This document shows, one piece after another, positions 22,778-36,066 of a stretch of 64,000 nucleotides of DNA; the stretch's first letter is position 1, and every line of letters starts with the position of its first letter. Below the pieces are notes generated by a model, which was not told the origin of the DNA, did no database searches, and was given only the letters and a program-made list of their open reading frames with translations. The stretch covers positions 436,244 through 500,243 of the forward strand of contig NW_006768784.1 in the NCBI RefSeq assembly GCF_000204055.1, written 5' to 3'. The position numbers were made by a program, and so were the translations under genes. Source of the stretch: Melampsora larici-populina 98AG31. Taxonomy: Eukaryota; Basidiomycota; Pucciniomycetes; Pucciniales; Melampsoraceae.

Positions 22778-23427
22778 ATGTATACCTTCATCACTACTTT
22801 AGTAGTCTTCCTCACAGCTTGGAACTCTGTCAATGGATTTATGCATCAGTGTCTTCGAAGTTTCAATTCTGTACCATCAGACGCACGACACATAGGTAAG
22901 TAATCATTCCTTTGACGTTGAGCTTTGTGTTGTCAGTTTCCTTCCAATTCCGCCTTCTGGGTTTCAAAGTCCTCATAACCTCTTTCCCAACTTTGAAAGA
23001 TTGTCAGGTCGGCATCGGAAGACATTTCTCATGTGAAATAGATAATTGTTGGGTATCAGAGTCACCAGCCCGAGGAGATACCAAATATAGTGAAGTTTTT
23101 GATATCCTACTTCTCGTCAAGCTCACCAATCACTGATCTCACGACTTCCACGCGTTTCTATTATTTGTACTTCAATATATATAGATATACTTGATCACAT
23201 CACTTTCAAGAATTGTCACAAATACAAGGCTGAATTTGGGAATTCTAAGCAAGAGAAATCTGAAGTTAGTGTTCAGGCTGTGGCTTATTGGGGATTCGAT
23301 TGGAAAGATCATCTTAGTATGTCACTTGTATCTTTGTTTTCTCATAATCACGGTGTTTGATTCACCAATCCACTCAAACATGCAAGATCCTAATTTGTTC
23401 GAATCCCGTAGATGTGATTGGGCATGA
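22778..23427 (+). CDS. Small secreted cysteine-containing protein, effector candidate
   Basis: Four exons join in phase: 22778-22895, 23000-23089, 23185-23316 and 23387-23427, giving 126 residues. The N-terminus MYTFITTLVVFLTAWNSVNG is a good signal peptide. The mature part has six cysteines (HQC, IDCQ, FSCE, DNCW, KNCH, RRCD) and ends with FESRRCDWA. All donors are GT and acceptors AG. No known domain was recognised. Small, secreted, cysteine-containing proteins of this kind are typical effector candidates in rusts, but secretion and function are inferred. Exon 2 could start earlier, at 22937, in the same frame, which would add about 21 residues. Confidence 0.6.
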
Positions 23428-25167
23428 GGTTGGGAAAGAGCCTCCAAAAAACCAACCACTGCCAGGATATAGGTGTTATGATTTGGAATCGCCACTTGCG
23501 CGTGCGTATCAGTTTAGCTCGAGATTAAAATTCGAATCAATCATGATCCTTTTTATCCTGATCAATAAACAACTGATCCTGTTGGTTACTCTTTGATTGT
23601 AAAACCCTCATTACCTTACTTCTAGAGTGCCGATCTGACAATTGCAAGCTAGTAGAAAAGCCTAAAGATCAGTGATCTCATCAACGCCTTCACGGTCAAG
23701 CAATTTCTCTCTTGATGCAAAGGTTCTAATGGTGCTCTACCCACTCATGACATGGGTCTTGGAGGCGCAAAACATTGCATAGACATTTTCATGTTCATGT
23801 TATAGTTAATTGATCGCCTAAGGTTCCACTACAAAAATAAACCTTTTACCATGTACAAACTACCATAATTCAGGTCTGCTCTGACCAATTCTTCCAATTG
23901 CAAAACCAATTTCCTTTATAAACTAGATCTTAAAACCCAACTCTTCGTAGAATCAAATTGGCAAGGTATGATGAGATTGCATTTCTGGGCCGAGTTCACT
24001 TAACTTTAAAAAATCAGATAGTTTGATCATCCACATCCTAACTTAATTCTCGCAAGACTCTTTCCTCCCACCCGAGCTCCGGACAGACACCCAGGATTAC
24101 AAGGATCAAGTGTCTGACAGTGAATGAGAAACTTATTTAAGTTAGATCCACATGAGTGTTTCCTGCAAGACCATTCTATCCTATGTGCATTCTCCAACAC
24201 TTCATTGTGATGGTATAATTCAAGAGATGGATACGGGTGAGGTACGCCCATCCGGTCGTGAACACACTCCCATCACTGTAAAAGATCATAACATTCTGAA
24301 AGACTTTTGAAAGTCTGATGAACATGAGCAAAACAGAAGGTTTAGTAGCTCTGCAACACGGATTCAGGTGTTGAGCGTAAGTGTAAGTGATATGAACTCT
24401 TCAAAAGAGATTGTCATGATGAAGTAAGATGTTGTGAGGCACATGAGACCTTCAAAAGAGAGTGTGGATATACACAGGTTCTTTGTGTGAAGTTTGCCTG
24501 AGAACATCAAATCCAGCTCAAGGTTAACATCAAGGATCCATTACATCAAACCTATCAAATCTTTTTCAAATTTAATCTTCAAACCTCAACAAGAGATGAA
24601 TGATCATATTGTATTGATAACACCCAAACTTTTCAAAACGATTTATAACAGTCACACGATCCAAAGCCTCAGCAAGCCCAACTCTCAAATCACAAAAGTT
24701 AATCAATCCAATCCAAAAACCACAATCTAATCTTCATTCTTTTCTTGTATATAATTAGTTCATTTTTTTCCTACAAGTGTCTCTCAAAAAGTCAAAAGAA
24801 AAGTAAAAAGAAAAACTGAAGAAAAAAGATCATCAAAATAAAACAAACAGATTTAATCAAAAAAAAAGAATGACAAAAAAATCATCATCAGATTTTTAAA
24901 AAAAAACACTTTTCATTCACTACAATTCATCTTCTCTTTCTCTCTCTATTCTTTATTCAATAATTCCGGTCCACCATTCGCCATCATTGCCGAAGCAAAT
25001 CCTTTGCCATTTGAAAACCTAAAAGCTCATCAAAAAAGAAGAAAAGTATCAAAAGAAACCCCATTGAAATCCAAATCAGTTTCGTTTCTTGACCCTACTC
25101 TTTACCTTTACTCAATCCCAAATCTTTGATAAAGCGGGAGGAAATCTCATCAGAAATGAAATCCCAC
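23428..25167. other. Intergenic, no gene supported
   Basis: A frame continues past the secreted protein's stop (to 23596) in another phase and could be an alternative 3' exon. The rest has only short ORFs and C/T- or A-rich tracts near 24.8-24.95 kb. Nothing recognisable. Confidence 0.4.
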
Positions 25168-27173
25168 TCACTTTCGTATAGGTAACTCTGGTAATCTAAT
25201 CAATTCGGGTGCAGCACCTGAATTGACATTTTCAGATATCGAAGCATCACCCCCATTACCAGCTAACGCACCTACGTTTCCAGAACCAACAGGAGCAGGA
25301 GATGACGTGCCTCTTCCAGCCGTTCTATCAAGACTCGGTGTAGGTGTCTCACGTTTAGTACGAGAAATCTAAAGAATCCATTCCTAACTTCATCAGTGGT
25401 TTTTTTCTCAAAGACTCTTTAAAAAAATCAATCAAGACTGACCATTGGACCAGCTTGATTAACCAATGGCATCGGATTCGTTCTACGAAAACTAGCTGGA
25501 AGAGTAGGACCTCCCAAATTAGGTTGAGGTTCAGCTGAGAGTGGGACTGTATATCTCGTTCTACCAGATCCAGCTGATGGCCCACCAGCTGGTGATGCTT
25601 TAGCATGAGATGAAGCTGCTGAACCTAAGATGCCTCATTGAAAACCAAAATCTATCTTGAGTGACAAGAAAGACGAGAGAAAGGATCGTAAAAAGTGAAT
25701 GGCAACTTACCAGGTCTAGATGGATGATGAGGTTGGAAGTAAGCCGTGCCCGACTGAGTGACTGCCAGAGGAGTACCAAGACCAGCAGGTTTAGTTTGTC
25801 TTGAGCTCACGTAATCAGAGTGTTCATCTACACATTTCGAATTGTAAGTAAATTAACCATCTACCCAGATTCACATAACACTCATCTTCATTGACACAAA
25901 ACAAACTTGCTTACCTCCAACATAAGTCCAAATCCAGAATGGAATCCCCGAGACTCCAATCACTTCTCTACGTTCCTTTTTCCATTGTCTCACCCTAGGC
26001 GTTCGTTTCTCTAAGGGATGGATAGGTAAGAACTGAGGAGCTTGCGTACGCGGCACAGTTCCAACCACAGCTGGTTTATAAGCCGGTACAGGTGGTGGTG
26101 GTGGTGGTCCGAGACTATAATCATGTTGCATTCTTGGTTTTGGAATCGGGAATGTCACTTGTGTAGGCTCAGCATCAGTCGTGGTGAATGGGTCAGTGGC
26201 ACTAGTGACGGATTGTGCCAATTTCGATCTATCGAAGAAAAGATCATTCTCGAATTCAGGATCAAAGAACCATCTGATTACAAAGCAGAGCAAATCCTTA
26301 CGTTGGTTTCTTGGTTTTCGCACCGGTCTTGATTGCCTTTAACACCACAATCGTTCGAGAGGCTGGAGCAGGTCGGCTACTTTCTGGCACTACCGATGTT
26401 CCAGCTACTGGTGCAGCTTCCATAGGTATCACTCCAGATGCAGGAGCTTTCCTGATCACTTTCTTTCCCGTCTCGTTCTTTCCAATTCCAGTTGAAGACT
26501 TTTTCTTTTTCTTTTTAATCGGATTCACACTGCTACTGCTCTCGATAGGTACCGGATCAGGTTGAGTAGCAGCAGCTGTCAGAAGCTCTGCATCGGTCAA
26601 AGGCTGTAGCTTCACAGGACGAGATCGAGACATGAGACCATCGAGAATTTCATTCGTCTTGGGTCTTGGTGCTTTAACTTTGATAGAGGTAGGTGGATTC
26701 GGAAGATCTGATGTGTAAGAGCTCAAGTCACTATCATGACCTGTACCGGTCTGTAGAGTTTCGGATTGTTCAGATGGATGCGGAAGAGGTGGAGCAGAGA
26801 CGGGCGGAGCTTTAGTATTCAAGGTCGACTTGCGCTTCTTCACCACCCGGTTCACTGGATCTTTAGTTCTAGATCGCTTGGAAGGATTCGAAGTAGTGGT
26901 AACAGGTGCAGGTGGGGTGGGTGGTGGCGAAGGAGCTGATGAAAGACTATCGTCTGAAGAAGCGAGTTGATCTTCTTGCTCTTCTTCTTCACGATGAGCA
27001 TGATGAACTTGTGGAACAGGTCGAGGAACAGGAGCAGAAGCTGAACCAGGAGGAGGACCGGCTAGTTTGATTTTGAGTTTAAAGCTACCTGAAGGAGGTG
27101 GGATGAGGGGTGGTGGTGGTTGTTGTGAGTGATTTGAATTGGATGGATTACTTCGTCGAGGTTGAGCACTCAT
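25168..27173 (-). CDS. Proline-rich basic protein, nuclear type; weak INO80 Ies4-like resemblance
   Basis: Five exons join in phase: 27173-26302, 26228-25915, 25827-25711, 25624-25443 and 25368-25168, giving 561 residues. The N-terminal half is proline/serine-rich with a segment SFKLKIKLAGPPP and basic clusters RSRTKDPVNRVVKKRK and INPIKKKKKKS-like runs that look like nuclear localisation signals. The middle holds a compact conserved-looking block, RVRQWKKERREVIGVSGIPF followed by WIWTYVGDE. The C-terminus is low complexity. The block and the N-terminal KLKIKL strand recall INO80 subunit Ies4, but I cannot verify that. Most of the protein is likely disordered. The stop at 25168-25170 is the first in frame. 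Confidence 0.65.
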
Positions 27174-28022
27174 GTTGAAGGATGAGATGAGTTGAGTTGA
27201 GATGATTGAAGTGATGAGGAAGTCGATCTGATTACAAAAAGTCGAATGTGGTCGATGCTGAGTGACTCTGATATCGGAAGTAGTAAGTGAGCTGAAGTTT
27301 CCCAGTCATGAATCCCCTGATCAAGACATGAGACTGGTAACTGGTTACGCCGCTACTACCATTTCCCAAATGCCCCTGTAGACTTCGTTTGGTCGATCAT
27401 CAAATTCAAAGACGAACCCAAGTTCACTTGATCACTTCATTCTCATCCTATACCCTCTCTCCTGATGCTGTTGGTCAATATCAGTCTAGATTCATATCAA
27501 CTCATGATTCATAAAATTGGATTCCTCATTTAACACAAACCCTCAGTTTCGAGTTTCTAAAAAATCAAATCTTTTGAAATCAAGATGATTTTACCGACAA
27601 ATGACAAACTCGTCATTAATTGGCTCCAGGCTTGCTCGCAAAATTCCTCAAGCTTTATAGAAGTTGATGGTGACTTTTACAAATCAGCGAAAAAGATCAA
27701 CTCGTTCAAACTATTGTCCCGATTTTCAAAAAAATCAAACCAAAGGAACCATAAAATCTTGAATGAATAAATTTCATCAAGCTTCAAACTATCCAAAAGA
27801 ATTTCGAATATTTCAAAAATCAACAGATCCATCAGAGTCATGATGACTTTATCACTAATTTGAAAGATGCTTGAATAAACCATCACCAAATATGTATACC
27901 TAAAGCCATTGAAAAGTTATACAAGATAAGAAAGAACAACTCATCCACACGATCCATGACGATATACAAAAATTCAACAAGTTATACTCTTTCACCAACC
28001 AAATCGATCAATAAGATAACTT
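27174..28022. other. Intergenic between two minus-strand genes
   Basis: AT-rich; likely promoter of the proline-rich protein gene and 3' end of the P-loop gene. No other gene recognised. Confidence 0.45.
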
Positions 28023-29315
28023 TCAATATGAAGATTTATTATAACCTCTACCTCTACCTCTCCATCCAGCTCGGTCTCCTCTCGATGACGAAGACTCAAG
28101 TTTAGGTAAACCAAGTCTCGGTGAAGGGTTTTGAATCATAGGAAGAGATTCAAGTAAATCCAAAATCGAATCGATGCAACTTTTTTCAATCGGATAACTA
28201 ATGAAACATTTCCCAATTCCATTCAACGGGTTCATCGATTCTACTTGTTTATCAAATGGATCTAATTGTAAATGACGTTCGTATCCCTATTGTAAATCAA
28301 TCAATCAAAAACACCTCATCAGTTTATCAAAAAAAGGGTGCTGGACTTTATACGTCATCTGGTTTTTTTATGGATGGTTTTGTATACTGTGGTTACTGAC
28401 TTCAGATGGATGAGGTGGAACCCAATTCTTGATCCCAAGTCTAAGAATCCCCTGAGCTTCATTCACATTCTTTAATGTCTCATGATCTGTTCTAACATTT
28501 AATCGATTCGAACATTCCTTTACTCCAAAATCCAATCAAAAAACCAAAACCAAAAAACCTTCATCAAACCTCAATGAGATATTTCTTAAGATTTATAGAT
28601 AAACTTACCAAGACTGGTGTGTTGAATTCAATTAAATCAATCGTAACAAACCTATGACTCTCACGTCGATACTCTAGACCAATTTGGATCCATTTAGACC
28701 TTTGTTGTAAATCAAAGTTTTGACGATCTATAATCACTGAAAGTCCCTTTAAAAAAAGAATTTTCATCAGAAGAAAAAGTAAAAAGAAAATCATTCACAT
28801 TTTCAATCAGAAAATCACTACTTTAGATATCTTATATCATAAAGTTCAACTTGAACAAATTTTTATTTTTAGGAGGAAAAATTCAAAGATGTTCAAATCA
28901 TTACCTCTCGAAGACTTCTTCTTGTAATCCTTTCACATTCTTGACGTGTTCCTAAAACGTCTTGAGAAATTCGAACATAAGACTTTTATTTTTGCGAACC
29001 ATTTAAATCATTTATTTGATCAGTAAAACCAAAATCAAAAAAAAAATCACGAACAGAACGAGTTAATTACAAACTCAAAACAAACCGAATCAAATGATAC
29101 TACTGCATTAGCAAATGTACTTTTTCCACTTCCCCTATTTCGATTCATAAAATGAGATATATAATTACATAGATCGAAAGGGATACTTATCAAAAGGTTT
29201 TCACTCACACTAATCCACATAAGATTAACATTCTTTGCTTTTTATCATCTTGCCCTTTGGTTACATTGAGCTCTACTGGAGGTAAGCGACTTTCAATCGA
29301 CCGAGTTGGAAGCAT
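28023..29315 (-). CDS. P-loop kinase-like protein (polynucleotide-kinase/aprataxin-associated type)
   Basis: Six exons join in phase: 29315-29209, 29134-29086, 28982-28905, 28746-28609, 28517-28401 and 28286-28023, giving 250 residues. The Walker A motif GLVGSGKST is rebuilt across intron 1. It is followed by YVRISQDVLGTRQECE, then LSVIIDRQNFDLQQRSKWIQ, then CSNRLNVRTDHETL and GYERHL. This order matches the small AAA_33-type P-loop kinase fold seen in polynucleotide kinases and fused to HIT domains in plant aprataxins. Role in nucleic acid end processing is inferred from the family. The C-terminus is an Arg/Gly tail, RGDRAGWRGRGRGYNK, possibly RNA- or DNA-binding. No HIT domain is present here. 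Confidence 0.8.
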
Positions 29316-29903
29316 TTTATAAAACTTCTTCAACACGTTTCTCAAGCTTTCTCATCGAGTTTTATCATCGGATGCGGATCGCAGGCTCTGTGCAAGGGTC
29401 GGTTCTCGTGGCGCTTTACCGGGACCGCTCGGGGACTGCTCCGCGCGGGCTTCAGCCAATCTTCGCGGGTCAAAGGACCGTCAAACATTCCTTTGGAATC
29501 AGAAAAACTTGATCCTTCACATCAAATTTATTTCAGATTGGCTTGAAACAGCATTGCAATGTCGGCTGAACGCAGTGAATTCCATCTTCAATGGACTATC
29601 TTGCATCTTTTCTTTGGATACCCAAACACTTGAACATATCAGAGAACATAATTGAAGACAATATGTATTGTAATTTATGAGAGCTACGCGACAGAGAGAG
29701 AAGTTGAGAAATTCGGAATAAAAATATCAAGGAATACATTTGAGGAATACATCATATCAATAATCAAACAACCTATTAAGATTCACTTGATTTTTTTTAT
29801 CGTTAGTGGAATTGAGACACAGCGGAAAGTGACGACAAACAGATGATTGATCTTTTTTTCCAAAGAACATGACGGGATTCTTCGTCAATCCTTTAGAGGT
29901 CTA
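29316..29903. other. Intergenic between the P-loop gene and the dioxygenase gene
   Basis: Promoter of the P-loop gene and 3' flank of the dioxygenase/P450 gene. A GC-rich patch at 29390-29480 stands out in AT-rich surroundings. No gene recognised. Confidence 0.4.
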
Positions 29904-32900
29904 TCATGATTTGGTACCATCATATCTAATATGCATCGTAGGGATACCTGAATTCGAACCCGCAATCTTGAGTTTTTCCAACTTCCCTTGACCACCGGGC
30001 GCCCGTCTGACTTGAGGAAGTGATAAAACCTGGCTGATTACGATAGGCACAATGTTTTCAAAGACCGAGAGACAATATCCCTCAACTGTAATCAAATGAG
30101 AAAGACAGATAGGAAACGGTCTCGAATCAGAATTTGATCGTTTGATTAGATTGGCACCATACATAGACGAGCTTACCATCTAACAAGCGCAAGTAGGAAG
30201 AGGTATCTCGATCAAGTCGAAAATCGCTGTCAATGATTCCAATAGGTAGCTAAAAGGAGTATCACGTTATTCAGTCTCTTGTTTCAAAGAAAGATAAGTC
30301 GAGTGATCCTCACAGAGCGAGAATTCCTATTTTGATATTCGGATTTGAATACCATACCACGCAAAGATTCATTCCAGTGACCAAGACGTGTGGCTTCCAA
30401 TGCATGCCTAGAAAATGCCTCATGTAGTCCAGGTTCGTTGTTTCCCTTGATGATCGTTTCCAAAGTTTCTCGAATTCTGGGAACTTCATCCGGCTTGGTA
30501 ACTTCGGGCAAAAGATAGTCCAGCGCATTTGCCGTACCATTTACGATGGTAAAGGCCAAGGTGGAAATTGCTCTCAAACAGTCAGCTGCTAGTTCATCGG
30601 GCGACAATGGGTCAACCTGAGCATTGTTCTCAGCCGTCAAGGTCTTATAAAATGCCAAGGTATCGCCATGTCCGCCTTTAAATCCAGGATCTTGACCAGA
30701 CACGAATTTGACAGTCTCTTCAAGCGCTCCCAAAGCCCCCATCATTGCCATAGATGCGCCCTTCTTGAACGTATCTCCAACTGACTGTATCCCGAAATTC
30801 GAAAGCAGAGGGGGTAAGTCTTGGAAAAGTATAAGGCTTGTAGAGATCAGTTCGGGGTTTTCTCTTACGTGAGAAGGGGCGCATCCTTGAATGTGAGATT
30901 TGATCTGCCAGGTCAACCCAGAGGCAGCTATTCGCGCAGCTGCACGAGCTTTGAAAGATCGCTGAGGTGACTCGGTTAGATAGCAATAACTAGGGGTACA
31001 GAATTTACTTCAGGATGTAGGCTGGAGGGTTTTATGCTTTGGTTCGAACTTACACATCACTCAAGGTAGATAGAAGAAGCTGTTGCGAGTGAATGCCAGT
31101 CTCGACAAGGCCGAACACATGAGCGAGCCTTAAGAGGATACATCAGCGCAAATTGTTGAAGTGTATCTGAGTGAGATCACTCACCATCCCGAAACCAAAG
31201 GGTTTGTGACATCCCGAAGAACATCAACTGTCTCATCAGATGAAACTGGGCTTCGCCTCGTGGAGCATTCTTGAATGCGGCTGTGAATGAAATCATGGTA
31301 TTGTTTTACATCTTGATGATACATCACTTTCTCCACTGCCTTATAGACGAGCTTGATGTTGGAATTCATGTGGTCCTGAGAAAGATAAATTACGGGTGGT
31401 CTAAGCATCACACGCGAAAAACACAATCGAGTACTCAATACCAACTTACCAAACCGACGATCATGCCCATCCTCTGAGCTTCTACCCTGGGAGTATCTTT
31501 AGATGATAGGATAGTATCAGCAATCAACCTCGAGATGACTTGGATGCCATGCATACCTGAAAGCTCATAAACCAGCGTTCTTTCACCGCTCTGGATCTGT
31601 TTATAACCAATGATAGGTTGTACGGGAGGATCGATCGCATAGTTGAGTGCCTTTTGGTGGCTAATCTTCTGCATGACGGAATATGAGTGCTGAGGTAGTA
31701 TGAAGGGAACTGATAACAAGCGATCATATCAGAGGAAGCGACATCTTGTAAAATATTTGAAGTTTTACTTACATAGTAGTGCAACATCATTAAACGCGTA
31801 TTGGTTGGGTCTGAGAGTCTCAATGGAGGAAATCAGTTGGCCATAATGCAAGACAGGACTGCGGCTCAAAAAGCTCACAGATTCTCGCGTATCAGTTTTT
31901 CGAGCATTCCTCCAGGTGCGCCGTTTTGAGGATCAGGCTGGCAGTCAGCGAGTCCCCAATTGGTCATAACATCTGCAGTTGCATTATCCTAAGAAAAAAA
32001 CATATCTCAGGATCGTGGAGGTCAGATAGGGTGATAGAGTCAAGTTCCTAAATACCGTATAGAAGCGATCTCCTCGAACCAATGCAACTATGAATAGCAA
32101 AAGCAGGATACGGTAAAGATGAGTGTTTTTTTAAAAGCAAAGGTTACACAAGAACGATACTAACTTGCGTCACTTAGTATAGCTCGACTGATGGTATAAG
32201 GAAGACAAACACCCGATCCCAATCTTGGTTTTTTGGCTTCCTCTCCGTGCAGACCAACATGAAGCGGAATGTTGGCTGGGTGTCCGACAAGATCCTCCAT
32301 TGCAGAAGCCTGTGGATTCAAATTTATGTCTTGTGATCAGTTGGTCTAGTTTCGTGGGCTTGGATGCAAGAAGGTCTTACTGACAATTTCTGGGTCCGAA
32401 TTCCACTCTTGGAATGTCTGGAATTCCTTCAAGCCAATAAACGCCCTGAATTCGTTTAGCGTACATAATTTCCAAACATCTCTGCAGAAATCAAAAAGCG
32501 CAAGCATGTCAAATCTTAAGAGAGATCCACTTGGTAGACCTATTCCTTTGATGCACACCTCGCCGTCCGCATCCCTTGGCATTCAATCCAGCGCATTACT
32601 GCTGGTACATGTCTGGCTCCGAAGGCACCTGCAACTTCATATGTAGAATCCTTCAAGATCCTCGCCAAATCCTCATCGCGGAATTTACTACTTTGCGAGT
32701 CCCTCTCATAAACACCTTCGGACTCCACCACGGGTGGACCCTCCACAGGTATTCTGACTTCTCGTTTCGATAACTGATAAAATCAAATATCTATCAGCAA
32801 GCTAGATGCGGAAGCAAATCTCAAATCTCAAAATTGTCAGCACTAACCTTCCAAACTTTGGGATTATGAGCATTTTCATCGGCAGCATTCAACTTGGTTT

Positions 32901-35047
32901 TCAAGATTTTAATCGCATCCATCAAAGTCGACATATTCATCTCGTCCCATTCTAGTTAAAACCCTCTGTTATCAATAGGTCGTGAATATTTCTCAGGACA
33001 AAGGCTCTCGCACTCACTCCGACTTGGTAGAGCTTTTTCAAAAGTTGACTCAAGCCATTGCTAAACAAATATAATGAGGCAGAAAGAATGATGAGCTTAT
33101 ACTAAGAACAGTCTTCTATCATATAAATAAGCATCTTGATTCAACTTACGGTCTGAGACCACGAGATCGGGGCGTGCCATCGATCTGGGAACAAAAAACT
33201 CGAGGCGCTATTCAGTTCTTTCATTCACAAATTATAGGCTGTGTGTGGAACGGATTAAACCCACAAAGGGTATTGAACTCGACGCTAGTCGAATTTCCAG
33301 TAGCCTTCGGAGTGGTACCTAAAATGCTTTTGATCGGAAGTCTAGGGTTGAGACTCCAATCGCTATCAGCTTGCGTGGTGTTCAAAATGGCCTTGGGGAG
33401 TGCGAAGCGAGTGATGATCAAGGGGCCGATGAGTTTCTTTACGCGTAAATCTATGGAAATTTACAAGCAAAGGGCCCACCTGTAGATAATCTCCAAGGAT
33501 GATGCCAGCGTAATAACCGCAATTAACGTGTCGTGCCGTACCAAAGATCTCATCGTCTTGTTGTTTCAATTCTTCTTCGCTCAGTTTGCTCAGGTCTGAT
33601 TTCCAACTACCGCGTTCATTGAGTTCTAGTAACTTCTTGGCGATGCGGTTGTCTATTTTGGAAAAAGACAGATCAAGAGTGAGTTTCGGGTGAAGAGTTC
33701 AAGTCCCGTCTTTAATCCTCACTTACGATTCCTGGAGAAGAGAACAAGCAAAGCACATGAAGCTGGCGGCATCATGAGCAATCGATCCGAGGCAAAGGTA
33801 TCGTTATACAACAAGCCACGACCAAGCTGTTCTTTGTCGCGTATACTTGCTTGTTCCTTATCGCTGACGCCATATAAAGGATCCAAAGAAGCATAAGATG
33901 ACGTCAAATTCTGCCACGGGCTGGGCTTCTTGGGTTTGTCGTCGGCTTGTTCTGTGTTCTGATCCGATTCGTGATATTTGTTCGGGACTTTGACTTCTTC
34001 GCGATTGTTGGTCCAGACTGATGGCAATGGCAACCATGAACAATCATATGTCAGCTTATATTTCCAAAATTCCTCGTAGACCAAGATCAATCACAAAAGA
34101 AATGAACTGACATATGTCGTGAATGACGATATTCGCAAAACCAAAGAATAAACTGGAAATGCGAGCTGGGTGAGGGGTAAAACCTTCGTACCCCGTAGGA
34201 CGACGTAGAATAGCATCGAACATGTCTTCGGGCTCAGCTATGTGAGTCGGAACAGGATGAACCGGTCGAACAGATCTGGAATACGGTTGATTGGCAGCTC
34301 CAAGGAGCGGATCACCAGTCAGGTTGTTGTCACTTCCATCAGCTTTCCTGAAGCGATGCTTGGGATTCAAATCCACTGTTGGAGGATGAGAGAGATCCTG
34401 TTTATTTTTCATGCGAGGCAAATATTGGGTTTCAATACATTTAAAAAAGGACAAAGTTCAGAAACACTCACATTCCAAAGCAAAGTGATAAATTGATTCT
34501 GAGCCGCATCAACATATTTATTAGGAGCGTTATGTCTTCTCTTTCCAGCACGAGAGAGAAAAGCGACGACTTCTTCAAGTTGAAGTTTTCGGTCATCCAA
34601 TGGTTTTCCAACGCTAGTCAATAAGTTCGCGACCATAGCAAGGTTCTCTGGTACCAAACCCGCCAAGGTTTGTTGAACAGCGAGGTAAGCCAATGAAGTT
34701 GATTTTTTATTATCAGTGGTAGCTGATTCTTCATAGTTATCCAAATGACCGTATTGACCACCCTTGGAGAACAGGTAATGCGAGACAATTCCAGCGGTCT
34801 GAAAAATTCAAAGGATGTCAGAATCATCCTCTAGAAAACTAAAACTCAATTGATCACAAGAACGTACCTCTTGGAATTGAGCAACTCTACGCCATAATCC
34901 AGAATCGCTTGAAGTAGGTAAATCAGTAGCTGAACCAATCTGTAATAGATGAGTATATCCTCTAGTCTGAACTAAAGCTTCACCAGCTTTAGGCTGGGAA
35001 GACTGTTGAGAGTGATAAGGTCTGTTGGCAGTGGTTTGTTGTGACAT
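29904..35047 (-). CDS. Ppo/linoleate diol synthase-type fatty acid dioxygenase-P450 fusion
   Basis: A long multi-exon gene; the first exons are 35047-34868, 34798-34472, 34397-34112 and 34017-33727, and about a dozen more follow to the stop at 29904-29906. The N-terminal half is a cyclooxygenase-like heme dioxygenase: LLGAANQPYSRSVRPVHPVP, then GISSLFFGFANIVIHDI-like sequence, SLDPLYGVSDKEQ, RGLLYNDTFASDRLLMMPPA, LVLFSRN and DDEIFGTARHVNCGYY. The catalytic Tyr motif YRWH is rebuilt across an intron near 33.18 kb inside VEFNTLYRWHAPIS. The middle has VAGAFGARHVPAVMRWIE and LCTLNEFRAFIGLKEFQTF. The C-terminal half is P450-like, with the heme-thiolate Cys candidate in EGYCLSVFENIV and the family ending VRRAPGGQGKLEKL. 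Such enzymes make 8- or 10-hydroperoxides of linoleate and isomerise them to diols, giving oxylipin signals. It appears intact. Confidence 0.88.
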
Positions 35048-35624
35048 GGTTAGATAAAATCAGATTATATGCTAGCAAATTATTTGTAAAAGGTTGAGAG
35101 ATGATTTGGGTGTATGATGAAAGTTTACTATGATCGATAAATGGTCAAGAGAGATAAAAGAACTTATAAAGTGATATCATTCTTCACAGCATTCCATTAA
35201 ATCAAATCAACACTTTAGTTCGATTTGATTGATCTTATATATAGATATAGACTGTTTAATAAGATGACGATGATAGCCAGTGATAAAGCCATCCAGTGAT
35301 GATAGATTAAACTCAATTTTCTTTCTTGAATCGTTAATCGGGATCTTCATTCAATCTGTTTCAATCTGTTTCAATCTGATCGGTTGTCGATTCAACCTCT
35401 CTCTCTCTTCGCGTGTTTGAAACAAAAGAGACTTTTGAGCCCGAGACCGTGATTGGCTCATGAGCTTGGATTTGACTAGGTGACAAATTACAATTGTGAA
35501 ATCCACTCAGCGCGCGGCCTTGTCTGTCTCATGATCACAGTGCTGTCTTGGTGGAGATGGGCAGCAAAATCGCTAACTTAACCCAAGTCCGATCGTGCAA
35601 AAGCTCACGGTAACCCGAAGCCGA
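35048..35624. promoter_or_regulatory. Promoter region of the dioxygenase gene
   Basis: Non-coding. It contains a TATA-like TATATATAGATATAG near 35237 and lies between the dioxygenase start and the left candidate terminal repeat at 35625. GCAAAATCGC at 35564 recurs at 42115 beyond the right end of the next unit. Confidence 0.4.
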
Positions 35625-36066
35625 GGCACGAGGGACTTGCACATTAAATAACATCCCTGGTGTGACCAATAGGCCCCAAAAGTGAAATTTGGGTCACTTT
35701 TGGATACAACCCATCCTATCTCATTCAACATTACTTTGATGTTGTTTCTGAAACTGGCTGGTATGAGTTCAGCATCTTGTACATAACTTCTATTAGAAAA
35801 AAAAGAGAATCAAAAGTGCCAGCTCACAAGAATTGAGCTGGAAAACGAGTAACAATTTTGTTCAGAGACATTACAGAGAGTTGATTGAAAGCTCAGATTC
35901 AACCGAGGGCATGTCAGAAACTTGCCTCGGTAGCGACCCATGCAGCGATGAAAAGAAACGAGTTCTGAGAAAAGAAACGAATCTCGAGAAAGGAAATCAT
36001 CTTCAGAAAGAATTTACCGATTTCAACCGTTGATGAAATCCGATCGACTCCTGTTTATATTCTCAT

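Noticed and set aside
23357..23596. Separate plus-strand gene after the secreted protein
   Set aside because: No own start context or domain; at most an alternative 3' exon.
29940..29975. tRNA B-box-like GGGTTCGAATTC on the minus strand
   Set aside because: It lies within the last dioxygenase/P450 exon and no tRNA cloverleaf can be drawn around it.
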